The notes under the pieces were generated by a model, which was given only the letters and a program-made list of their open reading frames with translations, ran no database searches and was not told where the DNA came from. Below, one piece after another: positions 35,766 through 46,798 of a stretch of DNA of 64,000 nucleotides (the first letter of the stretch is position 1; each line of letters begins with the position of its first letter). Source of the DNA: Aeromicrobium ginsengisoli (GTDB lineage: Bacteria; Actinomycetota; Actinomycetes; Propionibacteriales; Nocardioidaceae); assembly GCF_004134905.2 (NCBI RefSeq), contig NZ_SDPQ02000001.1, positions 1,178,001-1,242,000 on the forward strand, in the 5' to 3' direction. Made by a program: the position numbers and the translations under genes.

Positions 35766-37094
35766 TCACAGGGTCACGTCCTCGAGCATCTCCGTCACCA
35801 ACGCGGCGACCGGCGAGCGCTCCGAGCGGGTCAGCGTGACGTGGGCGAACAGCGGGTGACCCTTGAGCTTCTCGACCACCGCGACGACACCGTCGTGGCG
35901 ACCGACCCGCAGGTTGTCGCGCTGGGCGACGTCGTGCGTGAGGACGACCTTGGAGTTGGCGCCGATGCGCGACAGCACCGTCAGCAGGACGTTGCGCTCG
36001 AGCGACTGGGCCTCGTCGACGATGACGTAGGAGTCGTGCAGCGAACGGCCACGGATGTGGGTCAACGGCAGCACCTCGAGCATCCCGCGGTCGAGGATCT
36101 CCTCGATGACGGCCGGTGACGCGACGGCGCCGAGGGTGTCGAACACCGCCTGACCCCAGGGCCCCATCTTCTCGGACTCGCTGCCGGGCAGGTAGCCGAG
36201 CTCCTGGCCGCCGACGGCGTAGAGCGGGCGGAAGATCACGACCTTCTTGTGCTGGCTGCGCTCCATCGTCGCCTCGAGCCCGGCGCACAGTGCGAGCGCC
36301 GACTTGCCGGTGCCAGCGCGACCGCCGAGCGACACGATGCCGATGTCCGGGTCGAGCAGCAGGTCGAGTGCGACTCGCTGTTCTGCCGAGCGGCCGTGGA
36401 TGCCGAACGCGTCACGGTCGCCACGTACGAGCTGCACCTCCTTGTCGGCGGTGACCCGGCCGAGTCCGCTGCCCTTGTCGGACAGCAGCACGAGGCCCGT
36501 GTGGCACGGCAGGTCGCGCGCCTCGGGGAGGTCGAGCGTGCCGCCCTCGTAGAGCGAGTCGAGGTCGATGCTCTCGACCTCGAGCTCGCGCATGCCGGTC
36601 CAGCCCGACTCGAGGGCGAGCTCGGCGCGGTACTCCTCGGCGATCAGGCCGACGGCCGACGCCTTGACCCGCATCGGCAGGTCCTTGGAGACGATCGTGA
36701 CGTCATTGCCCTCGTCGGCGAGGTTCTTGGCGACCGACAGGATGCGGGTGTCGTTGTCGCCCAGGCGGAAGCCCGACGGCAGCGAGGATGAGTCGGTGTG
36801 GTTGAGCTCGACGCGGATCGTGCCACCCTCGTCGCCGATCGGCAGCGGCACGTCGAGCGTGCCGTGCAGCACGCGCAGGTCGTCGAGGAAGCGCAGCGCG
36901 CTGCGGGCGAAGTAACCGAGCTCCGGGTCGTGCCGCTTGCCCTCGAGCTCGGTGATCACCACGACGGGTATGACCACCTCGTGCTCGTGGAAGCGGTTGA
37001 CCGCGTTGGGGTCCGCGAGCAGGACGCTGGTGTCCAGGACGTACGTGCGGCGGACAGGGCTCGTGCTCGGCTTCTTCGTGCGCGTTGCGGCCAC
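35766..37094 (-). CDS. PhoH family protein with N-terminal PIN domain (PhoH2)
   Basis: RNA helicase/ribonuclease of the PIN-PhoH type, 442 residues. The N-terminal PIN domain has [14 protein letters not shown] near residue 19 and the acidic [11 protein letters not shown]; its nuclease would need the conserved aspartates, which are present. The PhoH ATPase half has Walker [16 protein letters not shown] near residue 258 and Walker [11 protein letters not shown] near residue 357. Related mycobacterial PhoH2 proteins unwind and cut RNA. The GTG at 37094 has GGAG 6 bases upstream. About 250 bases without a gene precede it. Confidence 0.93.
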   Translation of the reverse strand: MAATRTKKPSTSPVRRTYVLDTSVLLADPNAVNRFHEHEVVIPVVVITELEGKRHDPELGYFARSALRFLDDLRVLHGTLDVPLPIGDEGGTIRVELNHTDSSSLPSGFRLGDNDTRILSVAKNLADEGNDVTIVSKDLPMRVKASAVGLIAEEYRAELALESGWTGMRELEVESIDLDSLYEGGTLDLPEARDLPCHTGLVLLSDKGSGLGRVTADKEVQLVRGDRDAFGIHGRSAEQRVALDLLLDPDIGIVSLGGRAGTGKSALALCAGLEATMERSQHKKVVIFRPLYAVGGQELGYLPGSESEKMGPWGQAVFDTLGAVASPAVIEEILDRGMLEVLPLTHIRGRSLHDSYVIVDEAQSLERNVLLTVLSRIGANSKVVLTHDVAQRDNLRVGRHDGVVAVVEKLKGHPLFAHVTLTRSERSPVAALVTEMLEDVTL

Positions 37095-37342
37095 AACTGT
37101 CTCCTCAACGAGCCCGCGCGCACCCTGCGCCGGCCCTACTCGTGGGCGGGAAATCGGGGCTCAGGGGCGAGCGTCAACACATCTCGAACGTACGGCTGCG
37201 AGTCGCCGATTTCGGTCGCGACACGCTGATGGCAGGTCACGAGCGTGTGAACAATCGGTGGTGTCCGCTCCGGTCGCCGAGCGGTGACCTGGTCGCCCAT
37301 CGGGGCCCGGGATGGGCGACTCACGCACCGCCCACGGGGGTC

Positions 37343-38104
37343 TCAGTGCCCGAAGCGGCGCTCCCGCGCGGCATACGAGCGCATCGCGCGGAGGAAGTCG
37401 ACGTGGCGGAACGCAGGCCAGAGCGCATCGCTGAAGTAGAACTCCGAGTGCACGCTCTGCCACAGCAGGAACCCGGACAGGCGCTGCTCCCCCGACGTAC
37501 GGATCACGAGGTCCGGGTCGGGCTGGCCCTTGGTGTAGAGATGCTCGGCGATGTCATCGACCTCGAGGGTCTCGGCGACGTCGGCGAGGCTGCGGCCCTT
37601 GGACGCCTGGTCGAGCAGCAGCGAACGCATCGCGTCGGTGAGCTCCTGGCGGCCGCCGTAGCCGACGCAGATGTTGACCCGCATGCCCTTGACGTCCGAG
37701 GTCGAGTCGGCGAGCCGCTTCATCCGGCCGGCCGACTCGTCGGGCAGCATGTCGAGGTTGCCGATGACCGCGAGCGACCAGCGCTGCTCGGCCGACAGCT
37801 TCTCCATCAGGCCCTCGACGGCGGCGAGGATGCTGCCGACCTCCTCGGGCGAGCGCTGCAGGTTGTCGGTCGACAGGAGCCACAGCGTGACGATCTCGAC
37901 ACCCAGCTCGTCGCACCACTGCGCGAACTCCGAGATCTTGTCGGCACCGGCCTGATAGCCGTGCTCGAACCGCGTGCCGGCGCCCTTGGCCCAGCGCCGG
38001 TTGCCGTCGACGATCGCCCCCACGTGGTGCGGGAGACGGGCGGGATCGAGGCGCTTGACGAGTCGCCGCTCATACACGCCGTACGCGAGGTCGCTGACTC
38101 CCAT
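37343..38104 (-). CDS. cis-isoprenyl diphosphate synthase (short-chain Z-FPP synthase type)
   Basis: Cis-prenyltransferase condensing IPP with an allylic diphosphate, 253 residues. The diphosphate-binding motif is VDGNRRWAKGAG near residue 32; Asn-Arg-Arg in this place is like the mycobacterial Z,E-farnesyl diphosphate synthase rather than the GNGRW of UppS. Later motifs are LWLLSTDNLQRSPEEV, the DPDLVIRTSGEQRLSGFLLWQ block and the aromatic-rich C-terminus. ATG at 38104, leaderless-type promoter 7 bases upstream. It works downstream of IspH in lipid-carrier synthesis. Confidence 0.92.
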   Translation of the reverse strand: MGVSDLAYGVYERRLVKRLDPARLPHHVGAIVDGNRRWAKGAGTRFEHGYQAGADKISEFAQWCDELGVEIVTLWLLSTDNLQRSPEEVGSILAAVEGLMEKLSAEQRWSLAVIGNLDMLPDESAGRMKRLADSTSDVKGMRVNICVGYGGRQELTDAMRSLLLDQASKGRSLADVAETLEVDDIAEHLYTKGQPDPDLVIRTSGEQRLSGFLLWQSVHSEFYFSDALWPAFRHVDFLRAMRSYAARERRFGH

Positions 38105-38111
38105 GCGGGCC

Positions 38112-38117
38112 AGAGTA
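38112..38117 (-). promoter_or_regulatory. candidate -10 element of the prenyltransferase gene
   Basis: TACTCT on the minus strand, 7 bases before the ATG at 38104. It faces away from the trhA hexamer 16 bases on. Confidence 0.4.
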
Positions 38118-38133
38118 GTACCCGCCCACGCAC

Positions 38134-38139
38134 TACGCT
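38134..38139 (+). promoter_or_regulatory. candidate -10 element of the hemolysin III gene
   Basis: TACGCT 6 bases before the ATG at 38146. Confidence 0.4.
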
Positions 38140-38145
38140 GAGCGC

Positions 38146-38818
38146 ATGACCGACCGGCAGCCCGAGGGCATCGTGCACGAGGCAACCGATCGGATCCGGG
38201 AGACCGTCGACGAGATCAAGCCCAAGCTCCGCGGGTGGCTGCACGCCATCACGCTGCCCCTGGCGTTCTTCGCCTTCATCGTGATGCTGGTCATCTCCGA
38301 CGACATCCTGGTGCGCGTCGGCGTCGCGGTGTTCATGGTCAGCTCGATGCTGCTGTTCGGCGTCAGCGCGGTCTATCACCGCGGCACGTGGAGCGAGCGG
38401 GTCAAGGGTTTCTGGAAACGCTTCGACCACGCCAACATCTTCCTGCTGATCGCGGGGTCCTACACGCCGTTCTCGCTGCTCCTGCTGTCCACGCAGCACG
38501 CGGTGATCATGCTCTCGCTCGTGTGGGGCGGCGCGCTGCTCGGCGTGGTGTTCAAGATCTTCTGGATCGGCGCTCCGCGGTGGCTGTACGTCCCGCTCTA
38601 CCTGCTGCTCGGCTGGGCCGCGGTGCTCTACTTCCCCGAGTTCGTCGACAACGCGTCGACTGCGGTCCTCGTCCTGCTGATCACCGGCGGTGCGCTCTAC
38701 TCACTCGGCGCCGTCGTGTACGGGTTCAAGTGGCCCGACCCGTCGCCGAAGTACTTCGGATTCCACGAGATCTTCCACGCCTTCACGATCGCGGCGTTCA
38801 TCGTGCACTACATCGGCG

Positions 38819-38847
<29 letters not shown>
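38146..38847 (+). CDS. trhA: hemolysin III family membrane protein (TrhA)
   Basis: Seven-helix membrane protein of the PAQR/YqfA family, 233 residues. Conserved elements are the N-terminal RGWLHAITLPLAF with a histidine, FGVSAVYHRGTW, RFDHANIFLLIAGSYTPF and the C-terminal HEIFHAFTIAAFIVHY; these histidines form the predicted metal site. Family members influence membrane energetics, though the biochemical function is not settled. Its 3' end overlaps the convergent YyaL-type gene by 29 bases. Confidence 0.92.
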
Positions 38848-40813
<1,966 letters not shown>

Positions 40814-40819
40814 ACCGCC

Positions 40820-40825
40820 ACCCTA
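40820..40825 (-). promoter_or_regulatory. candidate -10 element of the YyaL-type gene
   Basis: TAGGGT on the minus strand, 6 bases before the ATG at 40813. Confidence 0.4.
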
Positions 40826-40876
40826 GGTGGGAGGCCCGGACCACGCCGTTCGCAGATGTCGCCCGCTCGCGCCTGA

Positions 40877-40882
40877 CACACT
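40877..40882 (+). promoter_or_regulatory. possible -10 element of the hen1-pnkp operon
   Basis: CACACT 6 bases before the GTG start of hen1. It is weaker than the TAnnnT elements nearby, but the spacing fits the leaderless pattern. Confidence 0.25.
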
Positions 40883-40888
40883 GTCCCG

Positions 40889-42283
40889 GTGCTCCTGACC
40901 ATCTCCGCCTCGCGATCGGACGTCCTCGACGACGCCTCCGACCTGGGCTTCCTGCTGCACAAGCACCCCGACAGGCTGCAGAAGTTCGACGTGCACGGCG
41001 GCCAGGCACACGTCTTCTACCCCGAGTCGACCCCGGACCGCTGCACCGCCGCTCTGCTGCTCGAGGTCGACCCGATCGCCCTCGTACGCGGCAAGGGCCG
41101 GCACTTCGACGGCTTCTCGCTCGCCCAGTACGTCAACGACCGGCCGTACGCCGCGTCGTCGCTGCTGTCCGTCGCGATGGGCAAGGTGTTCCGCACGGCA
41201 CTCAGTGGTCGCTGCGAGAGCCGCCAGGAGCTGGCCGACGCCGCCCTGCCGCTGACGATCGCCATCCCTGCCGTGCCGGGCGGCGCCGACCTCGTTGAGC
41301 GGTTGTTCGCGCCGCTGGGCTGGAGAGTCGGTGCCGAGACCGTGCCGCTCGACCCCGCGGTGCCCGAGTGGGGCGATTCCTCATACGTACGCCTGACGCT
41401 GACCGGCACCGTGCGGCTCGCGGCGGCGCTCAACCACCTCTACGTCCTGCTCCCCGTCCTCGACGACGCCAAGCACTACTGGGTCTCCGACGACGAGGTC
41501 GACAAGCTCCTGCGCGCCGGCGCGGGCTGGCTCGCCGACCACCCCGAGCGCGAGCTCATCTCGCGTCGCTACCTCGCGCATCAGCGATCGATGACCGACG
41601 AGGTCCGCACTCGTCTGGCCGAGCTCGACGGCGAGGTCGTCACCGACGTCGAAGACACCGAGCGCCCGCGCCCCTTGGTCGCGCTCCGGCACGACGCCGT
41701 CATCGCCGCCCTCACCAAGGTCCGGCCCGCCTCCATGGTCGATCTCGGCTGTGGCTCCGGCGCGCTGATCGGCAAGCTGCTAGACCTCCAGGGCATCGAC
41801 CGGGTCATCGGCACCGAGGTCAGCGATGCTGCCCTGCGGCAGGCCGCGCGCCGCCTGCACGTCGACACCATGACGGAGCGGCAGGCCGACCGGCTGACGC
41901 TGTGGCTGTCGTCCCTGCAGTACCAGGACCCGCGCTTGACCGGGCTCGACGCCGCCGTCCTGATGGAGGTGATCGAGCACATCGATCCCGAGCGGGTGCC
42001 CGCCGTGACCGCCAACGTGTTCGGCTTCATGCGCCCGCGCACTGTCGTGGTCACGACACCCAACGCGGAGCACAACGTGCGCTACGAGTCGCTCGCCGCC
42101 GGCACGATGCGGCACCCCGACCACCGCTTCGAGTGGACACGAGCCGAGTTCGCCGCGTGGGCGGCCGCCACCGGCGAGACGTACGGCTACGCCGTCGAGC
42201 ACCGCCCGGTCGGGCCCGTCGACGACGAGGTCGGCCCGGCGACCCAGCTCGCGCTCTTCACCCGGACGGAGGCACCCGCATGA
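40889..42283 (+). CDS. hen1: 3'-terminal RNA ribose 2'-O-methyltransferase Hen1
   Basis: Methylates the 2'-OH at the 3' end of cleaved RNA before Pnkp ligates it, marking the repaired junction against recutting. The 464 residues split into an N-terminal domain (about 1-240; [25 protein letters not shown] is diagnostic), which in characterised systems contacts and activates Pnkp, and a C-terminal methyltransferase with the SAM motif [15 protein letters not shown] near residue 283 and the metal-binding [11 protein letters not shown] near residue 360 (E-x-x-E-H). GTG start. ATGA overlaps pnkp. Confidence 0.95.
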   Translation: MLLTISASRSDVLDDASDLGFLLHKHPDRLQKFDVHGGQAHVFYPESTPDRCTAALLLEVDPIALVRGKGRHFDGFSLAQYVNDRPYAASSLLSVAMGKVFRTALSGRCESRQELADAALPLTIAIPAVPGGADLVERLFAPLGWRVGAETVPLDPAVPEWGDSSYVRLTLTGTVRLAAALNHLYVLLPVLDDAKHYWVSDDEVDKLLRAGAGWLADHPERELISRRYLAHQRSMTDEVRTRLAELDGEVVTDVEDTERPRPLVALRHDAVIAALTKVRPASMVDLGCGSGALIGKLLDLQGIDRVIGTEVSDAALRQAARRLHVDTMTERQADRLTLWLSSLQYQDPRLTGLDAAVLMEVIEHIDPERVPAVTANVFGFMRPRTVVVTTPNAEHNVRYESLAAGTMRHPDHRFEWTRAEFAAWAAATGETYGYAVEHRPVGPVDDEVGPATQLALFTRTEAPA

Positions 42284-44775
42284 CGACACTGGGGATCCCC
42301 GAGACGTCGCTCGTGGTGCTCGTCGGCGTGAGCGGCTCGGGCAAGTCGACGTTCGCCGCGAAGCACTTCAAGCCGACCGAGATCGTCTCGAGCGATTTCT
42401 GCCGCGGGCTCGTCGCGGACGACGAGAACGACCAGGCGGCGACCAAGGATGCGTTCGAGGTGCTCGAGTTCATCGTCGGCAAGCGGCTCGAGCTCGGCCG
42501 GCTCACCGTCGTCGACGCGACGAACGTGCAGCCCGGCGCCCGGAAGAGCCTCGTCGCGCTGGCCAAGGCCCACGACGTCCTGCCCGTCGCGGTGGTCCTG
42601 GACCTGCCGACCGGCATCAGCGTCGAGCGCAACGCTGCACGCGAGGACCGCGACTTCGGCGCCCACGTCGTCAAGCGTCAGCACGACCAACTCCGCCGGT
42701 CGCTCAAAGGGCTCAAGCGCGAGGGTTTCCGCACAGTCCACACGCTCAGCTCCGTGGATGAGATCGAGTCGGCGACGTTCGTGCGCGAGAAGCTCATGAA
42801 CGACCTGCGCGACCAGACCGGGCCGTTCGACGTCATCGGTGACGTGCACGGCTGCCGGCTCGAGCTCGAGGAGCTGCTCGCCGAGCTCGGCTACGACCTC
42901 GCGCGCGACGACGCCGGCCGGCCCGTCGACGCCAGCCACCCCGACGGACGCCGCGTCGTGTTCGTCGGCGACCTCGTCGACCGTGGCCCGGACTCGCCCG
43001 GCGTGCTGCGCCTCGCGATGGGCATGGTCCGCGCCGGTCACGCCCTCTGTGTCTCCGGCAACCACGAGGCCAAGCTCAACCGGGCGCTGGGCAAGCGCAG
43101 CGTCACGCTCAGTCACGGCCTCGAGCGCACGATGGAGCAGCTCGCGCAGGAGCCCGAGGAGTTCGTCGAGGACGTACGCCGATTCGTCGACGGGCTGATC
43201 GCCCATTACGTGCTCGACGCCGGCAACCTCGTCGTCGCGCACGCCGGGCTCAAGGAGAGCTATCACGGCCGCGCGTCCGGACGCGTGCGCTCGTTCGCCC
43301 TCTACGGCGACACGAGTGGCGAGACCGACGAGTACGGCCTGCCGGTCCGCTACCCGTGGGCCGAGGACTACCGCGGCACGGCGATGGTGCTCTACGGCCA
43401 CACGCCGGTGCCCGACGTCGAGTGGATCAACAACACCCTGTGCCTCGACACCGGCTGCGTGTTCGGCGGTGCCTTGACCGCGCTGCGCTATCCCGAGCGC
43501 GAGGTCGTCGCCGTCGACGCGCACGAGGTCTACTACGAGCCCGTACGCCCCTTGGCGCCGCCGCCGCGCGACCCCGACATCCTGCGACTCGACGACGTGC
43601 TCGGACCGCGCGTCATCGAGACGGCACACATGGGGCGCATCTCGCTGCGCGAGGACAACGCCGCAGGCGCGCTGGAGGTCATGAGCCGGTTCGCGGTCGA
43701 TCCGTCGCGCCTGGTCTACCTCCCGCCGACGATGGCGCCGTGCGACACGTCGGCGCTCGAGGACCACCTCGAGCATCCCGTCGAGGCGTTCACCCACTTC
43801 GCCAGGACCGGCATCGACCAGGTCATCTGCGAGGAGAAGCACATGGGCTCGCGGGCGGTCCTGCTCGTACGCCGCGACGCGACAGGCGTGATCCACACGC
43901 GTACAGGCCGCTCCTTCTTCGACGCCGAGACCGAGGCGGCGATGCTCGCGGCGTGCGCCGAGGCGGCCACGACCGCCGGGCTGTGGGACGAGCTGGGCTC
44001 CGACTGGGTCCTGCTCGACGCCGAGATCATGCCGTGGTCCGCCAAGGCGGTCGACCTGATCCGCAGCCAGTACGCCGCGGTCGGCGCGGCCGCGACATCC
44101 GCGCTGCCGGCCGCCCTCGACACCCTGAGCCTGGCCGCGGCGCGGGGCATCGACGTCAGCGACCTCACGGCACGTACGACGCAGCGAGCCGCGGACGCCG
44201 AGACGTTCACCGCGGTCTACCGCCGCTACTCATGGCCCGTCGATGGCACCGAGGGACTGCGGATCGCGCCGTTCCAGGTGCTCGCGAGCGACGGCACGAC
44301 GTACGAGACCCGCGACCACGGCTGGCACCTCGGCATCGCCGACCGGCTCGTCGAGGCCGATCCGACGCTCTTCGCCCCGACCCGTCGCCTGGTCGTCGAC
44401 ACCACGGACGCGGCGTCGATCGCCGTCGGCGTGGACTGGTGGCAGCAGCTGACTGCGGAGGGCGGCGAGGGCATGGTCGTCAAGCCGCTCGCCAACCTCG
44501 TGCGCGGCCCCAAGGGCCTCGTGCAGCCTGGGGTCAAGGTCCGCGGGCGCGAGTACCTCCGCCTGATCTACGGACCCGACTACACGGTGCCGGCCAACCT
44601 CTTGCGGCTGCGCAACCGCAACCTCGGCCACAAGCGCTCGATGGCGCTGCGCGAGTACGCCCTCGGCCTCGAGGCGTTGCGCCGGCTCACGACGGGCGCT
44701 CCGACGTGGCAGGTGCACGAGTGCGTCTTCGCGATCCTCGCGATGGAGTCCGAGCCGGTCGACCCGAGGCTCTGA
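42280..44775 (+). CDS. pnkp: polynucleotide kinase-phosphatase-ligase Pnkp
   Basis: Three-domain RNA end-healing and sealing enzyme, 831 residues. The N-terminal kinase has the P-loop GVSGSGKS (16-23). The central metallophosphoesterase, which removes 2',3'-cyclic phosphate or 3'-phosphate, starts at about residue 184 with GDVHG, then GDLVDRGPDS, GNHEAKLN and YGHTPVP. The C-terminal ligase-type adenylyltransferase carries the nucleotidyl lysine in EEKHMGSRA near residue 520, GGEGMVVKP near residue 727 and GVKVRGREYLRLIYG. All key motifs are intact. In known systems the ligase is active only together with Hen1, which is encoded just upstream. Confidence 0.96.
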   Translation: MTTLGIPETSLVVLVGVSGSGKSTFAAKHFKPTEIVSSDFCRGLVADDENDQAATKDAFEVLEFIVGKRLELGRLTVVDATNVQPGARKSLVALAKAHDVLPVAVVLDLPTGISVERNAAREDRDFGAHVVKRQHDQLRRSLKGLKREGFRTVHTLSSVDEIESATFVREKLMNDLRDQTGPFDVIGDVHGCRLELEELLAELGYDLARDDAGRPVDASHPDGRRVVFVGDLVDRGPDSPGVLRLAMGMVRAGHALCVSGNHEAKLNRALGKRSVTLSHGLERTMEQLAQEPEEFVEDVRRFVDGLIAHYVLDAGNLVVAHAGLKESYHGRASGRVRSFALYGDTSGETDEYGLPVRYPWAEDYRGTAMVLYGHTPVPDVEWINNTLCLDTGCVFGGALTALRYPEREVVAVDAHEVYYEPVRPLAPPPRDPDILRLDDVLGPRVIETAHMGRISLREDNAAGALEVMSRFAVDPSRLVYLPPTMAPCDTSALEDHLEHPVEAFTHFARTGIDQVICEEKHMGSRAVLLVRRDATGVIHTRTGRSFFDAETEAAMLAACAEAATTAGLWDELGSDWVLLDAEIMPWSAKAVDLIRSQYAAVGAAATSALPAALDTLSLAAARGIDVSDLTARTTQRAADAETFTAVYRRYSWPVDGTEGLRIAPFQVLASDGTTYETRDHGWHLGIADRLVEADPTLFAPTRRLVVDTTDAASIAVGVDWWQQLTAEGGEGMVVKPLANLVRGPKGLVQPGVKVRGREYLRLIYGPDYTVPANLLRLRNRNLGHKRSMALREYALGLEALRRLTTGAPTWQVHECVFAILAMESEPVDPRL

Positions 44776-44779
44776 CCAG

Positions 44780-44965
44780 CTAACGGTCTTCGTGCTCCCA
44801 GGGCTGCTGCGCCTTCTTGGAGTGCCGGAGGAACGAACGCGCGAGGAAGTAGGTCGCGACGCTGAGGGCCACCACGATGCCGAGCGCGAGCCATCCGGGC
44901 TTGACGTCGTCGTCGGTGAAGGCCGGCTCGGCCATGACGAAGGAGGCGATCGCGTACACGTTCAT
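44780..44965 (-). CDS. small single-pass membrane protein
   Basis: Hypothetical protein of up to 61 residues with one hydrophobic segment (WLALGIVVALSVATYFLA) and a basic C-terminal tail (RHSKKAQQPWEHEDR). The start is ambiguous: the ATG at 44965 is only one base from GGAGG, the GTG at 44959 has GGAGG at a better 7-base spacing, and the ATG at 44935 gives the N-terminus MAEPAFTDDDVKPGW that looks most protein-like. No function is recognised. The stop is 4 bases from the convergent pnkp stop. Confidence 0.6.
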   Translation of the reverse strand: MNVYAIASFVMAEPAFTDDDVKPGWLALGIVVALSVATYFLARSFLRHSKKAQQPWEHEDR

Positions 44966-44999
44966 GCCTCCAGAGTAGTCGCCCGGATCGCCCGAGATG

Positions 45000-45812
45000 T
45001 CAGGCGTCCCTGGCGTACGTCGCGGGTGGGGTGCCGACGACTGCGGTGAACGCGCGGGTCAGGTGCGCCTGGTCGCTGAAGCCGAGCTCGGTCGCCAGCG
45101 CTGCCCAGTCCGTGCGCGTGCCGGCGTGGGCGGCCGCAGCGGCATCGAGCAGTCGGAACCGCTGCACGACCCACTTGGGCCCGATGCCGAGGTAGGCCGT
45201 GAACTGTCGCTGCAGCGTTCGCAGACTCACCCCCGCGAGCTCGGCCAGCTGCTCGGCCCGGATCAACGACCGGTCGCGCTCGGCCGCGTCGACGAGGGCG
45301 TTGACCTCCTCCGCGTACGGGTCGGCGACGACGTCGAGCCGGTCGAGGTACGCCTCGAGTGCCGCGACCATCTCCTCGTCGGGCGCGTCCGGCCTCAGGA
45401 TCTCCGCGGCAGCCGGCGCATCATCCACGCCACCGAGATCGCCGAACGGCACGATCCGGCCCGCCACCGAGCTCAGGTCGGCGCCGAGCACCGCGCGGAA
45501 GCTCGCCGGCTTGAACGCCGCACCGAGCACGTGGCCCGTGCCGGTGAGCGTACGGACGAACGGCTTGCGGGTGATTCCGTTGACCAGCAGCCGGGGAGCA
45601 CCCTCGAACGGCTCCGCCGACACGTGGACGAACGGCTGCGGGATGACCTGCTGCTCGAACGGTTCGGGGCACGCCCAGCGGACGATCCAGTGGTACTGGA
45701 TGAACGGTTGCCAACGCGCGCACGGCACGACCCGGCGGATGTCGATGTGTTGCGCGGCAGCGGTCGGCCGCACGATCGCCGAGTCTCCCCTGCCGGCCGG
45801 CTCACGAGTCAT
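45000..45812 (-). CDS. AraC family transcriptional regulator
   Basis: 270-residue regulator with an N-terminal ligand domain of the DUF6597 type (VVPCARWQPFIQYHWIVRWACP) and a C-terminal AraC double helix-turn-helix (AGVSLRTLQRQFTAYLGIGPKWVVQRFRL followed by ELGFSDQAHLTRAFTAVVGTPPATY). The ATG at 45812 is used rather than a TTG 24 bases upstream. It is divergent from two tandem DUF3224 genes, which are the likely targets. Confidence 0.9.
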   Translation of the reverse strand: MTREPAGRGDSAIVRPTAAAQHIDIRRVVPCARWQPFIQYHWIVRWACPEPFEQQVIPQPFVHVSAEPFEGAPRLLVNGITRKPFVRTLTGTGHVLGAAFKPASFRAVLGADLSSVAGRIVPFGDLGGVDDAPAAAEILRPDAPDEEMVAALEAYLDRLDVVADPYAEEVNALVDAAERDRSLIRAEQLAELAGVSLRTLQRQFTAYLGIGPKWVVQRFRLLDAAAAAHAGTRTDWAALATELGFSDQAHLTRAFTAVVGTPPATYARDA

Positions 45813-45858
45813 GCGACCAGTGTCGCGTTTGTCCAAGACACTTCCGGCCAGCGCCTCC

Positions 45859-45864
45859 TAGCGT
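45859..45864 (+). promoter_or_regulatory. candidate -10 element of the DUF3224 pair
   Basis: TAGCGT 7 bases before the ATG at 45872. It sits in the 59-base gap shared with the divergent AraC gene. Confidence 0.4.
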
Positions 45865-45871
45865 CGGACGC

Positions 45872-46309
45872 ATGAGCAGAGCACACACCACATCAGGCAG
45901 GTTCACCGTCACGTCGTGGGAGGAGAAGGTCGTCGTCGACATCGACGGCGAGGGCACCGAGATCAACGGCGTCACCTATCCCAAGCGCGGCTTCTCGCGC
46001 GCCGACACGACGTACACCTACTCCGGCGACATCGAGGGCACGAGCACCGTGGCCTACCTGATCTCGTACAACGACGGCTTCGCGCCGGTCACCGGGTTCG
46101 AGTTGTTCGAGGGGACGATCGACGGGCACGACGGCTCGCTGGTGCTCCAGCACGCCGGTGACCACGACGCCGAGGCCGTACGCGCAACGCTGACGATCGT
46201 CGAGGGGATGGGCACCGGGGGCCTCGAGGGCATGACCGGAGAGGCAACCGTCGAGCTCGCCGGGCACAGCGACGACGGCTACCCGATCACGCTGACCTAC
46301 GACCTGTGA
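45872..46309 (+). CDS. DUF3224 family protein (first copy)
   Basis: 145-residue cytoplasmic protein of the DUF3224 family, an allene-oxide-cyclase-like beta barrel of unknown function. Family features are the N-terminal TSGRFTVTSWEEKVVVDIDGEG, a central AYLISYNDGFAPVTGFELFEG and GMGTGGLEGMTGEATVE. It is about the same length as, and clearly related to, the gene 37 bases downstream. Probably controlled by the divergent AraC regulator. Confidence 0.88.
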   Translation: MSRAHTTSGRFTVTSWEEKVVVDIDGEGTEINGVTYPKRGFSRADTTYTYSGDIEGTSTVAYLISYNDGFAPVTGFELFEGTIDGHDGSLVLQHAGDHDAEAVRATLTIVEGMGTGGLEGMTGEATVELAGHSDDGYPITLTYDL

Positions 46310-46346
46310 ACATGCCGACGACCACGAACGGGAGGACAGTGAGGAC

Positions 46347-46784
46347 ATGAGCACCGAGACGACAGGACGATTCATGCCGACCGGCTGGGACGAGTCGGTC
46401 ATCGAGGACATCGACGGCGAGGGTGAGACCAAGAACGGCACCTACTACCCGAGCCGCGGCGTCACGGCCGCCAAGGTCACGTTCCAGTACACCGGCGACG
46501 TCGAGGGCACCGGCGCGACGACGTATCTCTTCGCGTACCGCGACAGCAAGGCCGGGCACGCGGACATCCTCGGCTACGAACGCTTCACCGGCTCGATCGG
46601 CGGCCGCACGGGATCGTGCGTGTTCCGGCACACCGGCGCGTACGAGGACGGCGCCGTCAGCGGGCATGTCGAGGTGCTGCCTGGCCTCGGCACCGACGAG
46701 CTCGCCGACCTGACCGGTTCGGCCGACGTCTCGATGGCGGGGCCGCCGCCCGAGGGCGGCTACGAATTCACGCTGAAGAGCTAA
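46347..46784 (+). CDS. DUF3224 family protein (second copy)
   Basis: Paralogue of the preceding gene, also 145 residues, with matching blocks: TGRFMPTGWDESVIEDIDGEG, FAYRDSKAGHADILGYERFTG and GLGTDELADLTGSADV. A GTGAGGAC stretch serves as ribosome binding site. The gene pair arose by tandem duplication and has diverged considerably. Its stop is 14 bases from the convergent mca stop. Confidence 0.88.
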   Translation: MSTETTGRFMPTGWDESVIEDIDGEGETKNGTYYPSRGVTAAKVTFQYTGDVEGTGATTYLFAYRDSKAGHADILGYERFTGSIGGRTGSCVFRHTGAYEDGAVSGHVEVLPGLGTDELADLTGSADVSMAGPPPEGGYEFTLKS

Positions 46785-46798
46785 CGAAGCCCTGCGCT

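Noticed and set aside
37095-37342. Possible small gene between the PhoH and prenyltransferase genes
   Set aside because: Only short frames without a ribosome binding site or family resemblance. Probably the PhoH promoter region.
41368-42279. Upstream extension of Pnkp to 1135 residues
   Set aside because: It reads hen1 in the wrong frame. Pnkp starts at 42280 with the ATGA overlap, matching the family length.
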